From Delphinapterus leucas (taxonomy: Eukaryota; Chordata; Mammalia; Artiodactyla; Monodontidae): a DNA stretch of 64,000 nucleotides. Of this stretch, positions 32,841-45,289 are shown in pieces. The translations under genes were made by a program, and so were the position numbers. How positions within the stretch are numbered: position 1 is the first letter of the stretch; the number at the start of each line of letters is the position of its first letter. Where the stretch lies: positions 7,579,991 to 7,643,990 of the forward strand of contig NW_022098049.1 of assembly GCF_002288925.2 (NCBI RefSeq). The letters are read 5' to 3'. The notes under the pieces were generated by a model that worked only from the letters and a program-made list of their open reading frames with translations, had not been told where the DNA came from and did not search any database.

Positions 32841-33484
32841 ATTTAGCCAAGTCATTCACTCACTCAGAGATCTGTTGACTTACATTAATGCAAGTCACTA
32901 TAAATCCTAAGTGACTCCCTTCTACCAGTCATTTGGATAATGGTTTTTCTTTGATGCCCCTCTCCCCACATTGACAATCCCTTTAGCTTTTGATAAATGT
33001 CTTTTTTTTTTAAGCCACAAAATCCATTTGGAGGCAAACAGAAAACCTTATCCATTATCATTAGCACAAAACCCCCAAGGAGTCACGTGATCAATTGGTC
33101 AAAGGTCTGAGCCAAGCTGGTCCTTCAACTCCGCTTAAACTTTTTACATTCAAGACCAGGGGATGGAGGCCAGTAACCTCAAGGTACAAGGAGGAACAAA
33201 CCCAGCTCTTTGCACAAGATTAAATTAGCAGAAGTAAGGAAAGGAGAGGAGCTGGGAGACTATTTCATACATATATTCAGGGTACACCCTTGAAGTAAAT
33301 GTCAATGAACCACATAAATCTGTTAGCACTCATAATGCACAAACCATATAGCTTAACATTTATTTCTCCATCTCTACGTTTTATCTCTATGGTACTTTTC
33401 CTCCTCCAATTAAAAATTTAAGTCTTTCAGGGCAGAGACCACCGAGCCAAACAAAACAAGAAATGTAGTTCACCACATCTAGTC
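32841..33484. other. Unassigned non-coding
   Basis: No gene or repeat recognised. Confidence 0.45.
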
Positions 33485-33860
33485 GCCCTAGTTCAGAGCC
33501 TCTGCACAAGATGCTCCCACTGCCTGGAGCTCCGGGGCCCAGCCAGCTCTTCTCGCACTGTTCCTTCTCACACCTCAGATGCAGCTCAAGGGTCATTTCC
33601 TCAGAGCCTCCCTGGGTGACCCCACTAAGCCCTCCAACCCCTGCATTCTATCAAGGTCACCTAGTTTGCTTTCTTCAAGGCTGTTATCACTACTTGAACT
33701 TATCTTTACATCTGTTTGCTCGATCTGCCTCCCCATAAAACATGCTCTCTGAGAAGAGACAGGGATTTTGTGTTTTTCCAGTGCTCTAGTCCCCAGCACC
33801 TACAACAATTACTACTGCATAGTTAAGCGCTTAATTTCACATTCCTTGAATAAATGAATA
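33485..33860 (+). mobile_element. L2 LINE 3' region
   Basis: cacactcagatgcagctc-like text (cacctcagatgcagctcaagg), ggtcatttcctcagagcctcc, ctcaggaagagacaggg-like text and cccagcacctacaacaatt, ending cttgaataaatgaat. Confidence 0.75.
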
Positions 33861-34227
33861 TAGTGAGTGTCCTCAGGAAATAGTATTTAACCAACTGAAG
33901 GTCACAAATTTTTCTCTGATCCTGTGGCAAAAAACAGAGGGTCCCAAAATGTGGGCTGTTGACCTATGGCATGTACAACCTACAGCAATGGGCCAGCAGA
34001 CTCAGGTCTAAGCCACACCAAACAGACCAGGGATGTCTGCTCCTGTCTCCAGTGGTTCAAAGGGGTCTAGATGTCCTACGCAAACTCATAAAAATCTTAT
34101 CTGTCACCTGCCTCTGGTTTTTCTCTTATTTTCTTTTCCTTTCCAGTACCCAACCTTTTCTCCATGAGAAAGAAATATATATACACATGTGTATAGTGCT
34201 TGACAATTTAAATGTCTCCCTACCTCT
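33861..34227. other. Unassigned non-coding
   Basis: No gene recognised. A tatatatac run lies near 34170. Confidence 0.4.
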
Positions 34228-34432
34228 CATTTGATCATCTAACAGACTTGCGAGGTAGGAGAAACAGGGATGAGCATCCCTCCATCTCTAATTTGTTGAC
34301 GAGGAAACCAGAAGACTCAGGGAAGTAAGAACGCTAGCCCAAAGTCACAAAGGAGTTAAGTGGTGACGCTGGACTTGAAACCAGGTGTTTCTGGCTCCAA
34401 AATGCTTACTCCTTCTACTACAGTAAGCTGCC
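34228..34432 (-). mobile_element. MIR-family SINE
   Basis: cttgcgaggtaggagaaacagg, ttgttgacgaggaaaccagaag, gcccaaagtcacaaaggag and ggacttgaaaccaggtg follow the MIR reverse complement. Confidence 0.75.
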
Positions 34433-35289
34433 ATTCCAAATATATAAAATGCATTTTTTAACTTCAAAATTAAAATACACTTGAGAGAAATAGCGTTTGC
34501 ACAGCTTCAGTGAGTAGCTTCCTCTCTCAAAAGTTGTCTCCATCTCCTGACACACAATTAATTTAGGAAATGTTCACATTTTAAATCCATAACTCAATTT
34601 GCTCCTGGCAATACATTCCAGAATTTATAACACTATCACAAGCTCCTTTAATAATTACAGAAATATTTTATATACATATAACTACCTATCTTAATAAGTT
34701 GTACAAGTCATACCTTCAAAATTCTACTCCAAACTTAAAATATATTCCACAAGCTAAGATTTTCAGTTGCCCAATTCAACATATAAGATACTAGAGTGTG
34801 TTCTCCAATTGGATTATAAAAATAGATTCTCAAGTCCAAACTCAAACTCAAAAATAACCAAGTCCATGATAGGATCATACGAGAAGCGTGAATATAGGCA
34901 AACCCAAAGGATGAACTACCCAATAAACAAAATGTAAATCAAACAGATTAAAATCAAGCTGTACGTTTATGATGCTGCATGTGTGTCTACATAAAATAAT
35001 CTGACCCTTCAGTATAAGATACAAATATCCTTTTAAAAATTATTGTGGGCCACTAAGCAAAAAGTCATTGAGTGCAAGATCTTTTGATAAAACCATGCTA
35101 TGTGGTCAAGTATATTTCTTAACATTAGCACAAGGGAAGGAAGAGAGGAAGGAAATCGCAAACCTGGATAATTCAGAAGTCATTTTTGTAGTCTTTTCAA
35201 TAACAGATTTAGTTTTTTCAACAAGTACGTTTTTGATGGTGGTAAACTCTGGGATTATCCATTCTAGGAGTGTCCACTGTTTAAAAAAA
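34433..35289. other. Unassigned AT-rich non-coding
   Basis: AT-rich stretch without a recognised gene or repeat; it may contain very old LINE material. Confidence 0.4.
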
Positions 35290-35298
35290 CACAGGGCT

Positions 35299-35500
35299 GG
35301 GACTTCCCTGGTGGTCCAGTGGTTAAAACCTTGCCTTCCAATGCAGGGGGTGTGGGTTCAATTGCTGGTAAGATCCCACATGCCTCGGGGCCAATAAACC
35401 AAAACAAAAAACAGAAGCCAATATTGTAACAAATTCAATAAAGGCTTTAAAAATGGTCCACATCAAAAAAAAAAAATCTTAAAAAAAACCCCCCAAAACC
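35299..35500 (+). mobile_element. CHR-group SINE, short head with AT-rich tail
   Basis: gacttccctggtggtccagtgg and gtgggttcaattgctgg are a related tRNA-derived head, followed by a long A-rich part. Target-site duplication cacagggct at 35290-35298 and 35501-35509. Confidence 0.88.
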
Positions 35501-35509
35501 CACAGGGCT

Positions 35510-36215
35510 TCTTTGGGATACAGTGCTTACTTAGAAGAAATTCAGTCTTGGAGGGTAGAACGGTGGGCACAGAGAGACAGGGAAACAAATCATTTCAGCA
35601 GAATACATCCTGATACACAGGTGAGTTGCTAGCAAGTGAGAGGGAAGTGCTGACCCAGCGCAGTCAGACAGAAGCATGGGTGGTGGTCAGCAAAGTATGA
35701 GGGAGACGTCGGGTGACATGACGCCCAGCCTGGCCTCTCGCAGTGAGACCCGAACGGGAGCACGAGCCGGGAACTGGGCTGAAGCACAGGTGTGTGTGTA
35801 CCTGCTTCAGGGGATGAGGCGACAGGAGCAGTCGGGCCCGGGGAGGGATGGGGTTCAGCCAGGAGGGCCTTAGCGCTGCGGCTCTCACTATGCAAGCCCC
35901 GCGGGGACACTCTACGTAGACAGTGGCACAGTCAGGAACATGGACACTGGATGCTTGTGGACATTCCTGACACCTCATTCACGACGTGGGGGAAAGTGGG
36001 AAAACTCAAGGCAAACTGACTTTGGCTCTAGAGGAAGCAAGTAGGAACAGATTTGGGTTCCTTCAAAGGTAGACTTTTAACACTAGTGAATCTGAAGCTG
36101 AGCTGCCCCGTGCATGCATGGCTGTGTCCACAAAAATGGAAGACACGACCGCCCTCAAAGGTCCAGTTTTCACAGTAGAACAGTCCCAGTCCTACCGCCA
36201 CCAGCCGTGATGGCT
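35510..36215. other. Unassigned, CpG-richer segment
   Basis: About 35700-35915 has more CpG than its surroundings (roughly 16 in 210 bp by eye), but no promoter element or exon was recognised. Overlapping frames on both strands there are a result of GC content. Confidence 0.4.
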
Positions 36216-36217
36216 CG

Positions 36218-36345
36218 GCACACCCTTAACTTCTTCGCCTCAGTTCCCTCGTCTGCAAAACGAGGGTAATATTATCTGCCATGCTGGGGTTCTTTGGAGG
36301 GGAATGTGCGAATGATTAAATGACAGAATAAATAAGAAAGGACCT
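36218..36345 (+). mobile_element. MIR fragment
   Basis: ttcgcctcagttccctcgtc, tgcaaaacgagggtaatatt and gtgcgaatgattaaatgac are the MIR 3' half. Confidence 0.7.
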
Positions 36346-37617
36346 TATAAAATCTAACTCTCTACAAATGAAAGAAATATTATAGGCTCATCTGATAGTA
36401 CTATGGAACAGCAAATTATCAGAGGCGGGAAGTAGCTTCAATGCATTAATTAAAATTAAAAGGACTGTTTTAATTAAAAAAGACAGATTAGCCCATACAA
36501 AATAACCACTTATTTTTAATAGCACAAAACCACCTCTCAACCTCTGCTTGACCCCAGGAGTCATCAAGAAAATACTAGGCCAGACAGGGGTGAACAGTGT
36601 AAACTTCATGGTGATGGATGTGTCACGAAGTGAATTAAACCACAAAGCCAATTAAGTCATAAAAGGAGCAGTAGTGATATAACTAGACAGAAGGTTCAGA
36701 GGAGCATCTCTGAAAGATTTCATTAGCTAAACCACAGAGTCCAACTGAAAAGCACACTGGTAATCTAGTTAAAAATGGGTCACTTTATTTATAGATTCCA
36801 TCACCAAAGCATATATTCCTCAAAAAAAAAAAAATTCTCTGAAAACTTTCTTGCTCATGCCTGTTGAAGGAAATGAGGCAATCATCTGTTTAAATTCTGC
36901 CCACACTCAACAGAAACTTTTCTTAATGGGCCCAATGCAGAAACTGTCCCAGTTTCCCTATGCATTTCAGCTTTACTATAAATAAACAAGTTTCACGTGA
37001 TGCCAGCATAGTGGGCAGATGACGCTTTCCTGGCGAACACACTGTACTAGTTTGGGGCTAAGACCAGCTGTGAGGGGGACAGTGTTTCCTTGATGAGGCT
37101 CCTGCTAAGGGCCATCGAGAAGGAGGCGGACTTGTTAGACTCGGCCGGAGCTCCGACTGTGGGGAGGACAGTTATTCTGTGAAAATACTGTCTAGGGCAG
37201 ACTGTCAGAAACTGCGCCAGGGGCCTGGGAAACGAAGCATCTTCACTGTTCAGACCACACGTGACAAGTGCGATTCACCGAAATGCCAGCGGCAGTGATC
37301 TGACTGGAGAGGCGGGGGTGACTTTAAAATTCTCTTCCCTATATTTTGCTCTATTTTCATTTACCAATGGCCATATTTTGTAAAATTAAGAAAAAATATC
37401 CACACAGATGCAAATTTTGTAACATACAGAAAATGTAAGACTAAAACACCAATGGCTAATTCCAACACCCAAGACACCCTCTGCTGACTCTGTGTTCTGT
37501 CTCCTCCTGGGCTTTTTCCAATGCATGTGCTTTTTTTTTTTTCATTTGTTAAACCATTATTTTAAAGGGAGGACAAAATCAGCAATATATACCATATGTT
37601 ACTTATAATTATACAGA
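36346..37617. other. Unassigned non-coding
   Basis: No exon or clear repeat. An A run at 36821-36833 and a T run near 37533 are isolated. Confidence 0.45.
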
Positions 37618-37672
37618 AAGCAAGTAAACACAACACTGCAAATCAACTATACGTCAATAAAAAGAAAACGAA
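37618..37672 (+). mobile_element. L1 3' terminal fragment
   Basis: aacacaacactgcaaatcaac and tatacgtcaataaaaag match the last bases of the whale/ruminant-type L1. Confidence 0.6.
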
Positions 37673-38090
37673 AACAAAAAGCAAGGTTGTTAGGCCAAAT
37701 GATCATAAATTAAGTTAGATCATTAAAATTCTATTAAAACCATACAAAGAAACAAACAAAAACTCCAGCTAACAATGGCAAAATTTTTAAACCATGGTAA
37801 TTTAAATATGACTCATAAAAAATTGCTATTAATTGTACTCCCTCCCTCTAAATGAGGAGGGCCAAACTTAGCCTGGAACATGTATGTGCAAGTACAGTCT
37901 TGTTTATTCACCTCATTAAATTCTAAATGACCTCCACCCACTGTAAAGATGGAAGTGACGCATATACTGATCCCTGCAGCTCAGCTCCTGACCATGGACA
38001 CTGATGATGCCTTTGAAAGGGAGCTTGAACAGGACCCAGACCAGAACCAAACTTCATCTCACACACTTGAACAGAATATGACATCATTAA
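37673..38090. other. Unassigned non-coding
   Basis: A plus-strand frame of 161 codons starts at 37949, but half of it is SINE; the first 50 codons (Asp/Glu-rich) match no protein I know. Confidence 0.4.
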
Positions 38091-38103
38091 AAGAAGGAGG
38101 CAA

Positions 38104-38313
38104 GGGTTCCCCTGGTAGCACAGTGGTTGAGAGTCTGCCTACCGATGCAGGGGACACAGGTTCGTGCCCCGGTCCAGGAGGATCCCACATGCCGCGGAGC
38201 GGCTGGGCCTGTGAGCCATGGCCGCTGAGCCTGCGCGTCCGGAGCCTGGCCCCCGCAACGGGAGAAAACAAAACAGGGAGAGCCCCCCCACCCAAAAAAA
38301 AAAAAAAAAAAAA
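38104..38313 (+). mobile_element. Short-type CHR SINE, altered 3' part
   Basis: Body with aggttcgtgccccgg. Target-site duplication aagaaggaggcaa (38091-38103) and aaggaggaggcaa (38314-38326). After ggagcctgg the sequence departs from the family (cccccgcaacgggagaaaac, then a C run and a 22-base A run). Confidence 0.94.
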
Positions 38314-38326
38314 AAGGAGGAGGCAA

Positions 38327-38944
38327 CACACCTGGGATTGCGGCTTAGAAAGAAACACTGCCACCTGCACCAACTCCCAGGTCACCTCCCTTGGCTCGGG
38401 AACATCCTCTGCGTTAGGGACGTTTCCAAGATAAAATACAGTGGTCCTGGTTGATCACACTGAACAGTGTTTTAGTCCAAGAGGTCCTGTGTATACACAC
38501 TTAGGAGGCTTAGGGCAGATAAATGGCTGGTAAAAGGCTGCAGTGAGCTCTCACCAGTCCCTTTCACATATGTTGATGTTTCAAAGAGACCAGTACATGT
38601 AAAACACCTGGCCCAGGTCCTGGCACCTAGCAATGCCATCAGTAAGCGGAAGCAGGTACTGATGTATCTGTACCTCAATCTGTATCTTACAGACTAACCC
38701 GACGTTTACATTTTTATCTCTAAAGTGAATATAAGTTGCTCACACATGAGGCTAATACTAGTGATCACCTCAGACCACCTCTCCTGACTGCTTTTTCTTA
38801 GCCGTGGTGCTGAAGTTTTCGCTTAACCACTCTGCTATTCCAGCTACCTTCCTGGAGCCACCCGATATCAGATTTAAAGAGTTGAACAACATCATCATGT
38901 AATACAGAGTCAGAATGGAATACAATGACACGACTTTCTTAATT
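38327..38944. other. Unassigned non-coding
   Basis: A small MIR-like word (ggtcctggcacctagcaatgcc) lies near 38615; no gene recognised. Confidence 0.4.
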
Positions 38945-39125
38945 GACACTAGTGATCCTTGGGCATCTGTTTAATGTCACTGAGCCTCAGTTTCCTCATC
39001 TGCAAAATGGGGATAAATGGCACCTATTCACTCACCTTAGAGTGAGGACTGAATGTTACACACAAGTCCAAAATGCTCTACACGGTGGCTGGCACAAAGA
39101 AAGCGTCCAGTAAAGGTAGATGCTG
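38945..39125 (+). mobile_element. MIR SINE
   Basis: cactgagcctcagtttcctc, atctgcaaaatggggataaatgg, ggctggcacaaagaaagcg: well preserved MIR 3' half. Confidence 0.8.
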
Positions 39126-39944
39126 CTCAAGCCTAGACAGCTTCCTGAACTAACCTTGCTCCCTAAGAACTTAAAACCACCGTGCTAGGAAAATACAGAT
39201 CCGCTAATAGAAGTTAAGAAATCATGTCACCTGCCAAGCTACCAAGGAAGACCACTGGGAGAGACTGCTGCCACATCTTCCTACACGAATGCCACTGGGG
39301 GTAACGCTTCTTGCCCACTCCGGCCAGATGTCTCCTTCCACACGAGGGCACCCCCCGGTGTGACACCCCTGCCTTTCTCCTGCTCCCACACTCACTTGAT
39401 CCAAGAAGAGGCAAAGTAATTGGCAAGAGGGGATGTGAAGCTAAATGTGCAGAGCCCAGTGAGGGAGCCGCTCACTTTCTGTTCTGCACCTCCAACGATG
39501 CTGGGAAGATGAGTCTTTCAAATCTGAAGCTCAGTGTCAGGAAGTCTCCTCACCCAGAGAGAGAAGCCAAGCCATTCAATACAGGCTTTACCAGTCATAA
39601 AGATGCTCTATTTGGCTTCCATCTGCCTTATTCCTTTGTCTTATTTCACAATTTAGCCCAAAACTTATGTAGGAGAGAACCCACTTACTGGGCCTCCTCC
39701 AGTCCCAACAAATGCGTCATCCTTTCTTCATGGTTTGCAGATTATTTCTCACACTCTTCCTGAAAAATCACAATAAAAACAAATGTTCTAGCTGACAGCC
39801 ATGTTCGCAGTTTTAATTTTTTATCTCTAAACTGAGTATCAGTTATAAAGAAGCCTGGAGGCAAAAAAAGGAGAATTAATAAAGGAGTAGCGTGAGCTAC
39901 ACACACTCAGTTTATAAAACACTTTACCTTATTTCTTGCTCCAT
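39126..39944. other. Unassigned non-coding
   Basis: A 150-codon plus-strand frame (39311-39763) has no recognisable domain. No repeat recognised. Confidence 0.4.
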
Positions 39945-39984
39945 GCGTGTGTGTGTGCGTCTGTGTGTGTGTGTGCGTGTGTGT
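39945..39984. repeat. (GT)n microsatellite
   Basis: About 40 bp of GT units with CGT and CTG interruptions. Confidence 0.95.
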
Positions 39985-40014
39985 AATACATGGAGCTCCA
40001 GAATGTTAGAGCAG

Positions 40015-40245
40015 AATCAGCCAGTCCAGTCCCCCAACTCCATACATGAGAAAACTGTTTCATAAAGGTTAAACAATGTACTCGAGGTCACAGTTTTGGT
40101 CAAAACAGAAAAGCTCAAACCATAATCTGTCCAATCCACCCGTTTTGCATATGAAGAGACCAAGGCCCAGCAAAGTGGACAAAGTAGCAAAAAGTGCAGA
40201 CTGTGGACTGTGGTGTCCAGTGCTCTCTCCAGTACATCACCCTGT
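40015..40245 (-). mobile_element. MIR-like, possibly two fragments
   Basis: catacatgagaaaactgtttc, ctcgaggtcacagttttgg and then tatgaagagaccaaggccc: two MIR 3' motifs in a row on the minus strand. Confidence 0.5.
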
Positions 40246-40599
40246 CTCTCTAGTTCTTTCCAGCCTTGGTTGGGAAGGGAACCTGGTGACATGGCACCTG
40301 ATCTTGCCAACTATCTTGAGATGAAGGACAAAGATATGCCAATTCACCTTCCTGCTCTTTCAGGGACTATAAAAAGTGTTATTCTGCCTTTAGATGTTCA
40401 GGCCAACACCACTGGACCTCACTTGCCAAACGGCTCTCCCTTCCAATGGCAGGGGTCAAGTTCAGATGGCTAAAGGAGGCCAACCTCTGCTGCTAGACCG
40501 TGGGGGCTCTGAGTAAGTACCAGGGCCTTTTTGGTCCCCGTGGAGAAGGGGGTGGCTTTTTCCTTGCCAAGAAAAAACAGGCATTAATTACTGGAGGCA
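40246..40599. other. Unassigned non-coding
   Basis: No gene or repeat recognised. Confidence 0.4.
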
Positions 40600-40740
40600 C
40601 CTTTGGGGTCATTCCAGAGTTGCCACTGCATAGCAGGACACATTAATTCAATGTGTGATCTTGTGGATGTAAGTCCCTTCCTCTCTCAGGGCCACAGGGA
40701 CTGGATTAGACGATCGTCAAAGCTCCTTCCTGAAATAAAA
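40600..40740 (+). mobile_element. MIR-like fragment
   Basis: gtgtgatcttgtggatgtaag, ctctctcagggccacaggg and ggattagacgatcgtcaaagc then ctccttcctg match a MIR-type end. Confidence 0.55.
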
Positions 40741-41689
40741 ATGTTTTATTATATTGTGAAAGCAAGGGCTTTCGCTTTAGTATGATGTGACATTTGTACA
40801 TCAACATCCAGCTCAAATTCTACATGGAAACATGTCTTGATCTTCTGCTTTTGGTCTAGACTGAATAGGTCTGTTTTTACCTTTATTCAGAAAATAAAGA
40901 TATTAAATTGGTTGGTCTTAGCCACACAGCTGAATGCTGCCTAAACTGTGCGTGTGTGTGTGCCCGCGTGTGTATCATTAGCCAGTAACTCAAACTGTAG
41001 CTTGCTGATTTCCACTACATCCCGCTGACCCCCAAAAGCACTATTTTAGGCATATGTATCATGGCAATAAACAGTTGGTGGTTCTGGACCACTGCACCTG
41101 AAATAAACTCCAAGAAAGTTTATTTCACTCAAAGAAAGCAGCTATCACAGGGCTGGATACTACTGTGAATCTAAAGTTAACAATAAAGCCTTCGCTGACC
41201 AAACAAAACATCACAGGCGTAAAGCTAATACCCTGGGGTGAGAGCAGTGCGTTAGGGTAGTAAACACTCACCTGATGTTAATTATCAGATGATGCACCGC
41301 ACACTTGCCTGTATTTTGTTCCTCCTGAAACTCGCTAAACCCAAAGATACATTAGATAAAAACTGGCTGACAATACCCAAACCAACTTGCCAGCCTGAAC
41401 ATCAGAGAAAGAGACTATGAGAATACAGCAGGCATTACACACCTCGTGATGCAAGTAAACAGCATCACTATGCGGTACCAAAAAAAGGAAAAAAAAATCG
41501 AATTTGATTTTTGATTAAACTGCTAGGTCAGTACAACACGTTCAACACCACAGGGATGCATTCAGCGAAATCCCAGCAAAGAATGTGGTGAATTCTACAG
41601 GACAAATGAACTGCTGCTCTAACAAATAAATAATTAAGAGGGAAAAGGTGGGTGGGGAAGCGCAAAAAGATCTACCAAAATGACTGTCT
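40741..41689. other. Unassigned non-coding
   Basis: A short GT-rich run lies at 40948-40975. No gene or other repeat recognised. Confidence 0.45.
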
Positions 41690-42035
41690 GGCTCTTATTT
41701 GAAAGTTGATTTAAACAAACCAACATTTGAGACCACTGAGGAAATGTAAACACTGACTCTTTAATGATATTGAGGAACTACTGTTTATTTTTAAAATGAG
41801 ATAATAGGATTGCGGTGATTTTTTTAAAAAGAGCCCTTATCTTTAAGAGATGCATACTGAACTACTAACAAGGAGGGACTTGCGGAAGAACCCAGTGCGG
41901 GCAGCAGTGAAACAAGAGTGGCCGTAAGTTGATCCTTGTTGAAGCTGGATGCTGAATACAAGGGAGCTCATTATGCCCCCTGCCTTTTTGTGTATTTTGA
42001 CATTTTCCAGAATAAAAGGTTTAAGAAAAAAAAAT
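41690..42035 (+). mobile_element. L1M-type LINE 3' end
   Basis: gatttaaacaaaccaacatttg, gatattgaggaactactgttt, cttatctttaagagatgcatac, ggccgtaagttgatccttg and cattttccagaataaaaggttt are a known old L1 3' UTR order. Confidence 0.8.
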
Positions 42036-42258
42036 GATAGACGTAGGTGCAGATGTGTGAGTTCTTCCAAAATTACAAAGGGAATGAAAACAAAGAAATT
42101 CACAAGCCATCAATAACAGCCTCCCACCCTCACTTAACATTCAGCTGTTTGCTGTTTCAAGGCTTTAAGAGTCAATCCTTCTAAATGGCCTGGCGAGTCC
42201 TAGGCAGCGAGTGTTTCAAGGTGCAACAAGCTCCCTGAAACTTTTGCTTTGCTGATTT

Positions 42259-42440
42259 CAGTGGCCCTCAGAGTACGGTGCCTGGGGCATCAGTATCACC
42301 TGTGCACCTGTTAGAAATGCAAGTTCTCAGGCCCTATTCCAGACCCCCAGACTCAGAAACTCTGGGGGTGAGGGCCAGCAAGGTGTTCCAACAAGCCTGC
42401 TAGGTGATTCTGATGCATAGTAACGTCTGAGTTAAAACTG
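42259..42440 (+). mobile_element. MER5A hAT DNA transposon
   Basis: From cagtggccctcagagtacgg through ttagaaatgcaagttctcagg, gactcagaaactctgggggtg and gtgattctgatgcatagtaac to aaaactg, nearly full length (about 180 bp). Confidence 0.85.
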
Positions 42441-43490
42441 GATGCACCTGGCATGAGAATAACTAAGTTAACCAACTAAAGAACGCGGAAAGGAGGAGGG
42501 CTGAGTACTAACCACTTAAGTGCCAGGCTGATGACCGAGGAGTAAAAAACCCTATAGCCTACAGGTCATTTTTAAGTAATTTTCGTGGGTCCCCAAAATA
42601 AAATACAGCCTCCGTACCCATCCACTGCCACCTTCAACAAAATAAAAATAACCTTAAAATAAAAATATTTAAAGGTCCACCCCCTTTCCTCACCTTTGGG
42701 GCCCTCAGTCTCAATGAGATCACATATAAATTTAACCTCTTTCGAAATCTCATCCCTTAGAAAGGAAACTGCAGTTCTGCTTTGTAATAATGCATCAGAG
42801 AAGAACACCATTTTAAAGTACTGCCTTCATGCGTACTGACTGTAGGTTATCTGCGGAGTTACAGGCTAGCCTAGTGGTATTCTCGTATTACAGCTATGCT
42901 GCCCGGCTGTGCAGGTGCAATTTGAAAATGGGAAACTCTTGTTAGGTGGCAGATCGCATAATCAACGTCCTCACAGAAAACCAGAGGTTTCAGTTAAAGA
43001 AAAAAAAAAATTAACTTCACCACCTAAAACTATCAACCCCAGAATATTCAAAGCTTATGATTTTTTATGTTAATGTCCGCATTCTGAGTAAACTAAAACA
43101 CTCGTGGCTCAATACTATCAGTTCTAGAATTTGCAGAGGGAAAAGGACACGAACCCTCCCACGTGGAGGCACCCTCCACCCTGTCTGCAGTTAATGCCAC
43201 ATTACCGGTGTCCTCTACTCTCCCGACACCAGCACAGCCCCGCAAGCACACACTTTTTTGCAGTCCACCCCTAGGCTAGCAGGCAGCCCACCAACCACCA
43301 GCTCAGTGTGACAGGAAGTCAATTTGAAAATACAAGCACTGCATGTAAACGAGCATTATCGATGAAAGGCTGGAATGAGCCACCCTCCATGGCCCCCTCG
43401 AGCTGGTCAGAAAAGGCCATTTTTTAGAAAAGAGTCCTGGGCAAGGCTCTCTCACTCTGGGTCAAAAAGGTGAGTTTGCTCCCCACACTC
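42441..43490. other. Unassigned non-coding
   Basis: No gene or repeat recognised; an A run lies at 43001-43011. Confidence 0.45.
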
Positions 43491-43505
43491 AAGAGGCTAC
43501 CTGAG

Positions 43506-43846
43506 GACTTTCCTGGTGGCGCAGTGGTTAAGAATCCGCCTGCCAATGCAGGGGACACGGGTTCGAGCCCTGGTCCGGGAAGATCCCACATGCCACGGAG
43601 CAACTAAGCCCGTGCTGCACCACAACTACTGAGCCTGTGCTCTACAGCCCGCGAGCCACAACTACTGAGCCCACGAACCACAACTACTGAAGCCTGTGCA
43701 CCTAGAGCCCATGCTCTGCAACAAGAGAAGCCACCGCAATGAGAAGCCCGTGCACTGCAACGAAAAGTAGCCCCTGCTCACCGCAACTGGAGAAAGCCCG
43801 CATGCGACAACACAACGCAGCCAAAAATAAATAAAATTTAAAAAAA
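43506..43846 (+). mobile_element. Long-type CHR SINE
   Basis: Near-consensus long type with gggttcgagccctgg, four caactactga units and the tail cagccaaaaataaataaaat. Target-site duplication aagaggctacctgag (43491-43505) and aagaggccacctgag (43847-43861), one mismatch. Confidence 0.97.
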
Positions 43847-44034
43847 AAGAGGCCACCTGAGTGGGCAAAGCAGTCAAGCTGTGACATCCTTGCCTTTATT
43901 TTTTAATCTTCATACCATTGTTTATGAGGCTCTCACAACACTCTGAAAAGATGAAGAGGAAGGAGAAGAAGGTGGAACATGTTGTTAGGCACCAGCTGTG
44001 TTGCCAGGCCTGTCGCTGGGTTCCTTATATAGCC

Positions 44035-44235
44035 AGACTTTACACTGCGCCATTTCACAGATGAGAGAACTAAAGTTTGCAGAGGTAACAGACGGCCCCA
44101 GGACGACATGTTTTGACCCTAACTGTACAATAGGGAGGTCGAGGCCCAGAAATAGGAAGTGACATGCCCAGGATGACAGAGCTGATACCCATGCTGGGGA
44201 CCACACACCCAGGACTATCCAGTCCTGACGCCTGG
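44035..44235 (-). mobile_element. MIR-like sequence
   Basis: ccatttcacagatgagagaac, ggcccagaaataggaagtgac, atgcccaggatgacagagctg on the minus strand. Confidence 0.55.
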
Positions 44236-44534
44236 GCCAGCTCCCTGCACGATAGCAAGCTGCATGCCCAGAGGCACCTGGGAGGCTGGAACCTGCCTAA
44301 ATCTGCACAGTCCAGCCAGGATGGGGTTGCTAGATCGTCAACCTGCCCTAACTAGTGCACAAGGAAGGAGCTGAGCCACAGATGACACCAAACATCACCA
44401 ATCGAAGACTCATTCAGATGCAGTCGGGATATGCAGACAACTGTTTCAGCCACAGCAGAACAAAACTAGATTTTGTTCAGGCCAGGAGCTAAATTCATTT
44501 GCTTACTCTGAACCTCTACACTTGAAAAAAGAGA
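44236..44534. other. Unassigned non-coding
   Basis: No gene or repeat recognised. Confidence 0.4.
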
Positions 44535-44720
44535 CAGACAACTGGGTTCCAACCTCACGTCTTTCACAAGTGTTATAACTGGGTGACCTCGGAGCCTAGG
44601 TTTCTGATAGTAAACAAGTAATGTCTGCTCCATCACAGTTTTATTATGAGGATCAGAGAAGAAAATGCGTGAGGAAACTCTGTAAACCATAAAGCAGTAC
44701 ATAAATAGAAATAATTAATG
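44535..44720 (+). mobile_element. MIR SINE, diverged
   Basis: actgggttccaacctcacgtc, aactgggtgacctcggagcc, ttattatgaggatcagagaag and aaaccataaagcagtac. Confidence 0.65.
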
Positions 44721-45289
44721 TTATACACCAGCTGGGCAGGTGGAGGGTTGTAATCAGGAAAGTGTTGGGCAGCCCCTAATGATGCTAGTGACAGAGAGCA
44801 GTCAGGCTAGGCTTTAAAAAAAAGAAGAAACAAAAACGAAAAATGTGCGCACTCTACAAAATGGTCACTCCCTTTGCACACAAGCAAGAGAGATCATGTA
44901 AAATAATTCTCATGCTCCGTCCGGGATCAGAGTTGAGATCTGGAAACCGAAAGGTAAAACTGGGTCCCATGAGGTAAGAGCCAGGAACTGGGGTCCAAGG
45001 CAGGGGCAAGTCTCAAAACTAGGACTACTCACAAACCATGTTTCTAATGAAGACAGAGTTGCAAACAAGTGGAAGGAAAATCCTACAAGGTGAGTAGAGC
45101 ACAAGGAAGAGGCTCTTCTTCCTCTCTCTACAGAGATGGAGCCACTCTAGGTCAAGTCGAGCCAAGGAAACAGGTTGTCCTGTGCATGAATGAGAAGCCC
45201 ACAATGGAACACCTTCATTAGCAGGGCCCCCGCCTCCCAAGTTCAGGGGGACAGACACGCCTCCTGCCAACAGGTGGCCCACCCAACTG
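44721..45289. other. Unassigned non-coding
   Basis: No gene or repeat recognised. Confidence 0.45.

Noticed and set aside
37949..38434. 161-codon open frame on the plus strand
   Set aside because: Over half is SINE; the first 50 codons lack any recognisable motif.
39311..39763. 150-codon open frame on the plus strand
   Set aside because: No domain, no repeat explanation, but also no splice or promoter support; left as unassigned.
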